Positions 58,145-64,000 of a stretch of 64,000 nt of DNA are shown here, piece by piece. This DNA is from UBA11612 sp965228575 (GTDB lineage: Bacteria > Pseudomonadota > Alphaproteobacteria > Rhodospirillales > Rhodospirillaceae). The stretch lies in contig CBDDHW010000065.1 of NCBI GenBank assembly GCA_965228575.1, forward strand, positions 1 to 64,000. The letters are read 5' to 3'. Position 1 is the stretch's first letter, and each line of letters opens with the position of its first letter. The notes below the pieces were generated by a model. It worked only from the letters and a program-made list of their open reading frames with translations. It was not told the origin of the DNA and ran no database searches. The position numbers and the translations under genes were made by a program.

Positions 58145-60226
58145 ATGGATCCTCTCGAAATTCTAGTGGTCGCCTGCGGTGTGCTCGCGGTCCTTTACGG
58201 CATTTATGGCGTTCGCCGTGTCCAAAGCACGGATGCGGGCAATGAACGGATGCAATCGATTGCGTCTGCCATTCAAGAAGGCGCTGCGGCCTATTTGAAC
58301 CGTCAGTACACGACGATCGGCGTTGCCGGGATCGTGGTGACGATCATTCTTGCTGCAACCTTAGGGATCAAGGTGGCCATCGGGTTTGTAATTGGCGCGG
58401 TGTTGTCGGGTGTCGCCGGTTACGTTGGAATGAACGTCTCGGTACGCGCCAATGTAAGAACCGCTGCCGCGGCGATGAAGGGCGGCCTTAAGCAAGCACA
58501 CGGCGTGGCATTCCAAGCCGGAGCGGTTACAGGTTTGTTGGTTGTTGGCCTCGGGCTGTTGGGTGTAGCGGTTTATTACATCGCTCTGAAAGCCCTTCCG
58601 GATGCGGATCAACGCGAAGTCATTGAAGGATTGGTCGCACTAAGTTTTGGCGCGTCATTGATTTCGATCTTTGCCCGTCTCGGCGGTGGTATTTTCACCA
58701 AGGGCGCTGATGTGGGCGCGGACCTTGTTGGTAAAGTCGAAGCCGGTATTCCAGAAGATGATCCCCGGAACCCAGCTGTTATCGCTGATAACGTAGGTGA
58801 CAACGTTGGGGATTGCGCAGGAATGGCTGCCGATTTGTTTGAAACCTACGCGGTGACCATTGTTGCAACGATGTTGCTCGGTTCAATTTTCTTTGCGGGC
58901 GACGTAAGCACGGAAGCCATGTTGTACCCGCTTGTTTTGGGCGGTGTATGCATCGTCGCGTCGGTCGTGGGAACGTTCTTCTCTGGAATTGGGAGCAATG
59001 GCAAAATTATGGCCGCGCTATATCGCGGGTTCATTGTTACCGCCGTTCTCTCGGCAATCTTAATTATTGCGATCACGAAGCATTGGTTTGGCGAAGGCTT
59101 TATTACAAATGATGGCGCGTTGATCTCGGCCAACGATCTTATCGTTTGCGCTTTTGTTGGCCTCGTTGTCACCGGGCTGATTATCTGGATTACAGAATAC
59201 TACACAGGGACAGGATTCCGCCCTGTGAAGTCGGTGGCGTCAGCATCAACTACGGGCCACGGCACGAATGTGATCCAAGGCCTCGCGGTGTCGATGGAAG
59301 CGACAGCGATGCCGGTGCTCGTAATTTCTGCTGGGATCATTGTCGCCTATATGGCGGCGGGTCTGTTCGGTCTTGCGGTTGCCGCAACGACGATGCTTGC
59401 GCTCGCCGGTATAGTCGTCGCCCTCGATGCGTATGGTCCGGTCACGGATAACGCGGGCGGGATCGCCGAAATGGCCGAGTTGCCGTCTGAAGTACGCAAC
59501 GTCACGGACGCCTTGGACGCGGTCGGAAATACAACCAAAGCCGTGACTAAAGGGTACGCCATTGGCTCGGCGGGTCTTGCGGCATTGGTCCTGTTTGCGG
59601 CGTATACCGAAGATCTAACCCATTACTTCGGCGATCTCGATATCGAGTTTAAACTTGAAAACCCCTACGTGGTGGTTGGCCTGTTTATTGGTGGTCTTCT
59701 TCCGTACCTCTTCGGTGCGCTCGGTATGCAGGCCGTTGGTCGAGCCGCTGGGTCTGTGGTGAACGAAGTGCGCCGCCAGTTCAAAGAAATTGCAGGAATC
59801 ATGGAAGGTACCGGCAAACCAGACTATGGACGCGCGGTTGATCTTCTAACCAAAGCCGCCATTAAGGAAATGGTTGTGCCGTCGCTGTTGCCAGTATTGT
59901 CGCCGATTATTTTGTACGGCGTCATTTATGTCGTAGCGGGGCAGGCTGAAGCCTTTACGGCGGTTGGCGCAATGCTCCTGGGCACGATCGTCACGGGTCT
60001 GTTTGTGGCGATTTCTATGACCTCGGGTGGAGGCGCTTGGGATAACGCTAAAAAGTACATCGAGGACGGCAACCATGGCGGAAAGGGCTCTGAAGCCCAC
60101 AAAGCGGCGGTGACCGGCGATACGGTAGGAGACCCGTATAAGGATACAGCGGGTCCTGCGGTAAACCCGTTGATCAAGATTACCAATATCGTTGCGCTTC
60201 TATTGCTTGCGGTACTTGCGGCATAA
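58145..60226 (+). CDS. hppA: Membrane H+-translocating pyrophosphatase, K+-independent type
   Basis: Couples pyrophosphate hydrolysis to proton pumping. About 16 transmembrane helices are visible in 693 residues. The catalytic signatures are intact: GADVGADLVGKVEAGIPEDDPRNPAVIADNVGDNVGDCAG (about 190-230) and the C-terminal GDTVGDPYKDTAGPAVNP. In the segment VGNTTKAVTKGYAIGSA, lysine stands where K+-dependent enzymes have alanine, so it should be K+-independent. The ATG at 58145 is favoured over GTG 58139 by the position of GGGGTGA. A strong terminator follows the gene. Confidence 0.95.
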   Translation: MDPLEILVVACGVLAVLYGIYGVRRVQSTDAGNERMQSIASAIQEGAAAYLNRQYTTIGVAGIVVTIILAATLGIKVAIGFVIGAVLSGVAGYVGMNVSVRANVRTAAAAMKGGLKQAHGVAFQAGAVTGLLVVGLGLLGVAVYYIALKALPDADQREVIEGLVALSFGASLISIFARLGGGIFTKGADVGADLVGKVEAGIPEDDPRNPAVIADNVGDNVGDCAGMAADLFETYAVTIVATMLLGSIFFAGDVSTEAMLYPLVLGGVCIVASVVGTFFSGIGSNGKIMAALYRGFIVTAVLSAILIIAITKHWFGEGFITNDGALISANDLIVCAFVGLVVTGLIIWITEYYTGTGFRPVKSVASASTTGHGTNVIQGLAVSMEATAMPVLVISAGIIVAYMAAGLFGLAVAATTMLALAGIVVALDAYGPVTDNAGGIAEMAELPSEVRNVTDALDAVGNTTKAVTKGYAIGSAGLAALVLFAAYTEDLTHYFGDLDIEFKLENPYVVVGLFIGGLLPYLFGALGMQAVGRAAGSVVNEVRRQFKEIAGIMEGTGKPDYGRAVDLLTKAAIKEMVVPSLLPVLSPIILYGVIYVVAGQAEAFTAVGAMLLGTIVTGLFVAISMTSGGGAWDNAKKYIEDGNHGGKGSEAHKAAVTGDTVGDPYKDTAGPAVNPLIKITNIVALLLLAVLAA

Positions 60227-60253
60227 AATTAAGCGAAACGTGAGCTAAAAGAG

Positions 60254-60288
60254 AACGCCCCGGCTGACTTGCTCGGGGCGTTTTTTTT
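60254..60288 (+). terminator. Rho-independent terminator after hppA
   Basis: A 7-bp stem CGCCCCG/CGGGGCG (60256-60262 and 60274-60280) with an 11-nt loop is followed by eight T residues (60281-60288). It lies 28 bp after the hppA stop, between convergent hppA and bamE. Confidence 0.92.
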
Positions 60289-60300
60289 CTGCTGTCCTAT

Positions 60301-60825
60301 TTAAAGGCCGCCGGGTCCGCCCGGCCCACCAGGACCACTCGGGCCGCCTGGACCTCGATTACCTTGCGTGCCAAACCGGCCAATGTTGCCGATGAGTTGC
60401 TCGACTAAGCTCGATTCATAACCTTTTGTCGGTGTTTCGTTTTGTGAGATGGCGACTTCGCGTCCATCTTCCAACGTAAGTTCGCGCATCTGTATAAGAA
60501 TTCCGCGATCATCGAAATCAAGTGCCAATACGGTGCGTTCGAGTTCGTGAACGGGATAGAACGCATATTGGGTTGTTTGCGCGCTAATATAATACCAGGT
60601 CTCGTCGCCAAAAACGCTTGTCGTGGCTGGGGTGCCAAGGAGTCCCTGTACATCTTGGCGGGTTTGCTCGCCGGGCGCGATCTGAGCCAAGGCCTCTGGC
60701 AGGGGCAAATTTCCGCGAAGATAAACGTCTTTTGCGCAGCCACTGGCAAATATCGCCACAAGGGCCAGGGCCGCCGGCGAAATAGAGCGGGGAAAAGAAA
60801 AGGATTTCTGGTTCTTGGTCTTCAT
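60301..60825 (-). CDS. bamE: Outer-membrane assembly factor BamE (SmpA/OmlA) with collagen-like tail
   Basis: Lipoprotein component of the BAM complex. The signal peptide ends in the lipobox FASGCAK (Cys near residue 30). The SmpA/OmlA domain has IAPGEQTRQDVQGLLGTPATTSVFGDETWYYIS and ALDFDDRGILIQMREL. The C-terminal tail after GNIGRFGTQGN consists of Gly-X-Y triplets (GPG, GPS, GPG, GPG, GPG), which is unusual for BamE. 174 residues. It is convergent with hppA and divergent from the CBP3 gene. Confidence 0.92.
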   Translation of the reverse strand: MKTKNQKSFSFPRSISPAALALVAIFASGCAKDVYLRGNLPLPEALAQIAPGEQTRQDVQGLLGTPATTSVFGDETWYYISAQTTQYAFYPVHELERTVLALDFDDRGILIQMRELTLEDGREVAISQNETPTKGYESSLVEQLIGNIGRFGTQGNRGPGGPSGPGGPGGPGGL

Positions 60826-60913
60826 GATGAGCCGTATTATACCACGTCGCGCTATCGTCCAAGCCTTTGATCAACCCTGCGGCCCAATTTGGGCGCTTTT
60901 ATGTGCATTGCTA

Positions 60914-61459
60914 ATGATTTTTTCAAATCTCTTTTCGCGCGCCAATCCAAAAGACAAGGCCACAAACGCTCTTTACGATTCCATTGTACAGAAGGCGCGT
61001 GACCCGGCGTTTTATACGGTTTACGGCGTTCCAGATACGGTCGACGGCCGATACGATCTTATCGTTATTCATGCGATGCTTGTCTTCCGCCACTTACGCA
61101 AAGACAAAAAAGAGTCCGCGGACATCGCCCAGTCTCTTTTTGATCTCATGTTTACAGATATGGACCGGTCGTTGCGGGAGATGGGGGTCGGCGATCTCAG
61201 CGTTGCCAGGCACATAAAAAAAATGGCCAAGGCGTTTTATGGCCGCGCTGCCATGTACGAAGAGGGGCTGGATGGAGAGCCTGACGCGCTGATCCAGGCT
61301 TTGGAGGTTAATTTATTTCGCAACAACGAAAATGCTGCGGATGTCATCAATCAGATGGCTGATTATCTCACACGCGCTGCCGCGCATCTCGATTCTCAAG
61401 ACATTAGCGAGATAATTGCAGGCCGGGTGGACTTCTCCGTACCTGTTGTGAGGGTCTAA
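60914..61459 (+). CDS. Ubiquinol-cytochrome c chaperone (CBP3 family)
   Basis: Assembly factor for the cytochrome bc1 complex. From the ATG at 60914 (MIFSNLFSRANPKDKA) it has 181 residues. The family motifs are ALYDSIVQKARDPAFYTVYGVPDTVDGRYDLIVIHAML and MFTDMDRSLREMGVGDLSVARHIKKMAKAFYGR. The frame is open upstream to 60815, but that part would overlap bamE. The stop overlaps the DUF177 start (TAATG), a neighbour pair standard in alphaproteobacteria. Confidence 0.92.
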   Translation: MIFSNLFSRANPKDKATNALYDSIVQKARDPAFYTVYGVPDTVDGRYDLIVIHAMLVFRHLRKDKKESADIAQSLFDLMFTDMDRSLREMGVGDLSVARHIKKMAKAFYGRAAMYEEGLDGEPDALIQALEVNLFRNNENAADVINQMADYLTRAAAHLDSQDISEIIAGRVDFSVPVVRV

Positions 61460-62034
61460 TGGCCGTTGGGAGAGAAAGCGTCGCGGAGTTTTCTTTTTCA
61501 GTTGAAGTTGACTCTCTCCCCAAGACGGGCCGCGACTTCAAAATGAACGCGTCTGCGGAGGAATGCGCGGCGGTCGCGAAGCGGTTAGATCTACTCGAGC
61601 TCAAATCACTGTCCGCATCTCTCCATTTGGTGCGGAGAGGTGGTGGATTCATTTCGGTAACGGGAGACTTTGATGCTCAATTGTCGCAAGCCTGCGTTGT
61701 TACCCTAAAGCCTGTACCGGCACATTTACATGAACCGATATCGATGACCTTTATGGATGCGCCCAGTCCGCGAACAGGGAAGTCGCGCGACCGGAGCGCT
61801 GAAGAATTAATTTCAGTTGAGGATGACGACCCCCCAGAGTTTGTGACAGAGGGGCGAATCGACCTTGGAGAATTGGTGGTCGAGCAGCTGGTTTTGGCTC
61901 TTGATCCCTATCCTAGGGCAGAGGACGCTCACTTTGAGCCTCAGTCTTGGAGTTCGGGCTGCAGGGAGGAGGCCCCAACATCTCCTAACCCCTTCGCCGC
62001 ATTAGTAAAACTTAAGAAAACGCGGCCTCAATGA
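61459..62034 (+). CDS. DUF177 (YceD-like) protein
   Basis: A 191-residue protein of the YceD/DUF177 family, commonly found before rpmF and implicated in 23S rRNA metabolism. It shows the core LSQACVVTLKPVPAHLHEPISMTF and GRIDLGELVVEQLVLALDPYPRAEDAHF. One conserved cysteine is in the SQACVVT region. It overlaps the CBP3-like gene by one base and precedes rpmF by 114 bp. Confidence 0.92.
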   Translation: MAVGRESVAEFSFSVEVDSLPKTGRDFKMNASAEECAAVAKRLDLLELKSLSASLHLVRRGGGFISVTGDFDAQLSQACVVTLKPVPAHLHEPISMTFMDAPSPRTGKSRDRSAEELISVEDDDPPEFVTEGRIDLGELVVEQLVLALDPYPRAEDAHFEPQSWSSGCREEAPTSPNPFAALVKLKKTRPQ

Positions 62035-62148
62035 CCGGGAAGCGGCTTGCGCCGGGTCACGATTTTGGCTATTTAGACGCCCTTCCGCGGGCCGCCGGGC
62101 GCATTTGCGCTAAAATAAGGGCGGCCTTCACTACGAAAGACGACGACA

Positions 62149-62337
62149 ATGGCCGTACCAAAACAGAAAATCTCTAAGTCACGCCGCAATATGCGTCGTT
62201 CGCACCATGCGCTGTCTACCAGCGCTTATCAGGAATGCCCGAATTGCGGAGAACTTAAGCGTCCGCACCATGTTTGCGCCTCCTGTGGCTACTACGACGG
62301 CCGCGAAGTAACATCTGAGTCTGAGGCTGTCGTTTAA
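62149..62337 (+). CDS. rpmF: 50S ribosomal protein L32
   Basis: Small ribosomal protein with the standard start MAVPKQKISKSRRNMRRSHHAL and a zinc site ECPNCGELKRPHHVCASCGYYDGREV with four cysteines, the zinc-binding (C+) form. 62 residues. The gene order rpmF-plsX-fabH follows, as in most proteobacteria. Confidence 0.97.
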   Translation: MAVPKQKISKSRRNMRRSHHALSTSAYQECPNCGELKRPHHVCASCGYYDGREVTSESEAVV

Positions 62338-62463
62338 CGGCCACATTGGATATTCTACACGTAATTTGGCGTTAGGGGCGCCTTCTACGGTGAAGCGGCC
62401 CGGGAACAACAATACGGTGACGCTGAACCATTGCGTGACGGCTTAAACGGTCGGGGGATTCAA

Positions 62464-63552
62464 TTGACCGCGCCTTTCACACTTTCTTTGGACGCTATGG
62501 GTGGTGATCACGCCCCCGACATCGTCATTAAAGGCGTGGCCGAAGCGCATATTAGATATCCCTTGGCGCGATTTTTGTTGTTTGGCGATGAGAAGCGTAT
62601 TCAGCCCGCGCTAGATGCCAATTCATCTCTCGCAACCTGTTGCGAAATTCGTCATACCGATGAAGTTGTCACGGGTGACACCAAGCCAAGCCAAGCGCTC
62701 CGTTCGGGTCGCAACTCGAGCATGTGGCAAGCTATTGAAGCCGTGAAGTCGGGGGAAGCCGGCGGCGTTGTTTCCGCAGGTAATACCGGCGCGTTGATGG
62801 CGATGTCGAAAGTCAATATGCGGATGTTACCCGGCGTTGAGCGCCCAGCCATATGTTCACTGTTTCCGTCGAAGATTGGTGAAACCGTGATGCTCGATCT
62901 TGGCGCAAATGCGCAATGCGATGCTCGCAACCTCGTTGAATTTGCGGTGATGGGAGAATGCTTCGCCCGTGCGATGCTCTGATTAGATAGACCAAGTGTT
63001 GAATTGCTAAATATTGGTTCCGAAGATTTAAAAGGTACTGATATTTTGCGTGAGGCGGCTGACACATTGCGCAATTCACATCTCGGAATGGAGTTTGCGG
63101 GATTTGTCGAGGGCGACGATATTACCAAAGGGACCGTTGATGTGATTGTTACCGATGGCTTCACGGGGAACGTAGCCCTCAAGACCGCTGAGGGAACAGC
63201 AAAGTTGTTTTCTGAATTTCTAAGGAATGCGATCAAGAGTTCCATTTTGGCTCAGTTTGGAATGATCTTCGCGAAACCTGTTTTGAGCCAAGTGATGGCA
63301 CGTGCCGATCCACGCCGTTATAACGGCGCATTATTCGTTGGTCTGAATGGGTTGGTCGTAAAAAGTCACGGCGGAACGGATTCCATTGGGTTTGCGAACG
63401 CAATCGGTGTTGCCATCGATATGATTTCGCGCGACCTGAACAGCCGAATTGGTGAAGAACTTTCGCACCTCGTTGCGGAGGCAAAGAATGGCAATGGGAA
63501 CGGAGCTGAAGTGAAAACACTTGCTGCTGCGACCAGCGGATCTGGATCGTAG
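62464..63552 (+). pseudogene. plsX: Phosphate acyltransferase PlsX, interrupted by an in-frame TGA
   Basis: PlsX makes acyl-phosphate from acyl-ACP for phospholipid synthesis. Family motifs span both sides of the break: LSLDAMGGDHAPDIVIKG, VSAGNTGALMAMSK and MLDLGANAQCD before it; LLNIGSEDLKGTDILREAA, DVIVTDGFTGNVALKTAEG and GGTDSIGFANAI after it. At 62980-62982 TGA stands where glycine is expected in the A-(M/V)-L-G-L-D-R-P context; the frame continues unchanged. The start is probably TTG 62464 after GGGGGATT; TTG 62431 is also open. One G-to-T difference would restore a 362-residue enzyme. Confidence 0.93.
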
Positions 63553-63553
63553 T

Positions 63554-64000
63554 ATGCGCCGATCAGTTATCCAGGGGGTAGGGGCGTACCTACCGGCCAA
63601 CGCTGTCACCAACGAAGACCTTACGCAAAAAGTAGACACATCGGACGAGTGGATCGTCGAACGCACAGGTATTCGTAAACGGCATATTGCGGCCGAAGGT
63701 GAGAATACGTCTGACCTTGCGATCGAAGCCACGAAACGCGCGCTCGATGCCGCGGGGCGCTCAGGGGAAGATGTCGACCTTTTTGTCGTCGCAACGGCGA
63801 CACCCGACGAAACGTTTCCGGCGACAGCGGCCCGTGTGCAAGCCGCGCTCGGGCGACCAGGGGTTCCGTCCTTTGATGTCCAAGCGGTGTGTTCTGGATT
63901 CGTGTATGGCTTAGCGGTTGTCGACAACTTTATCAAAGCCGGGCAAGCAAACTGTGCTGTGCTTGTTGGTGCGGAAACTTTTTCTCGTATTATGGATTGG
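63554..64000 (+). CDS. fabH: 3-oxoacyl-[ACP] synthase III (3'-partial)
   Basis: Starts fatty-acid chains by condensing acetyl-CoA with malonyl-ACP. The first 149 codons are in the window, with no stop before its end. The opening is RRSVIQGVGAYLPANAVTN, with DEWIVERTGIRKRHIA, DLFVVATATPDETFPATA, the catalytic cysteine in FDVQAVCSGFVYGLAV, and VLVGAETFSRIMDW at the edge. The ATG lies 1 bp after the plsX stop. Confidence 0.96.
   Translation, partial: MRRSVIQGVGAYLPANAVTNEDLTQKVDTSDEWIVERTGIRKRHIAAEGENTSDLAIEATKRALDAAGRSGEDVDLFVVATATPDETFPATAARVQAALGRPGVPSFDVQAVCSGFVYGLAVVDNFIKAGQANCAVLVGAETFSRIMDW

Noticed and set aside
62980..62982. TGA read as glycine or another amino acid (alternative genetic code)
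   Set aside because: Many genes here, such as era, nusB and nrdR, end at TGA in normal positions, so TGA is a stop in this genome.
1..64000. CRISPR array, insertion sequence, prophage, tRNA or rRNA
   Set aside because: No regularly spaced identical repeats, transposase or integrase motifs, or tRNA-like sequences were recognised by eye; a dedicated search was not possible.

Overview
This window is chromosomal DNA from an alphaproteobacterium of moderate G+C content. The case rests on gene order and on proteins typical of that class: pdhB-pdhC-lpd-lipA followed by a COQ10/RatA-type START protein, a RibB fused to a degenerate cyclohydrolase-like domain, a DUF6898-like protein, a CBP3-type cytochrome bc1 chaperone, a bactofilin/M23 pair, and Bpt. 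The order within the class cannot be fixed from sequence alone. The window opens inside pdhB and closes inside fabH. I saw no rRNA, tRNA, insertion sequence, phage gene or CRISPR array.

Layout. 1-6 kb: pyruvate dehydrogenase and lipoate genes, then pncC and pgpA on the other strand. 6.5-16 kb: envelope genes (LytM peptidase, bactofilin, lytic transglycosylase), dapA, smpB, a molybdopterin oxidoreductase with an exported glutathione peroxidase, then a minus-strand GNAT/UDG/NYN group and folK. 16.2-26.6 kb: a long co-directional run of core genes (rpoZ, a 38-aa ORF, relA/spoT, DUF2062, pdxJ, acpS, lepB, rnc, era, a 56-aa membrane protein, recO, parC). 26.6-31 kb, minus strand: bpt, motB and a frameshifted penicillin-acylase-family gene. 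31-37.4 kb: rpiB, glyA, nrdR, ribD, ribE, ribB. 37.5-55.3 kb: an accessory segment separating ribB from ribH. 55.4-64 kb: core genes again (ribH, nusB, thiL, fliL-like, hppA, bamE, CBP3 chaperone, DUF177, rpmF, plsX, fabH).

The accessory segment is the most distinctive part. It carries orphan secreted and membrane proteins, a tryptophanase, a cyclic-nucleotide-binding domain fused to a thioredoxin-reductase-like flavoprotein without the CxxC, and an orphan lipoprotein. It also holds a signalling cluster (CHASE-PAS hybrid kinase with receiver and HPt, a stand-alone receiver with an extra C-terminal domain, a receiver-EAL phosphodiesterase, and a further single receiver about 5 kb on) and an SbtA-like bicarbonate transporter with its PII-like partner. 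No DNA-binding response regulator was seen, so the visible output is cyclic-di-GMP turnover and protein-protein signalling.

Four conserved genes are interrupted as written: a penicillin-acylase homologue, glyA and ribB each need one extra base skipped, and plsX has an in-frame TGA where glycine is expected. Because glyA, ribB and plsX are housekeeping genes, consensus errors are the leading explanation, but the raw reads should decide.
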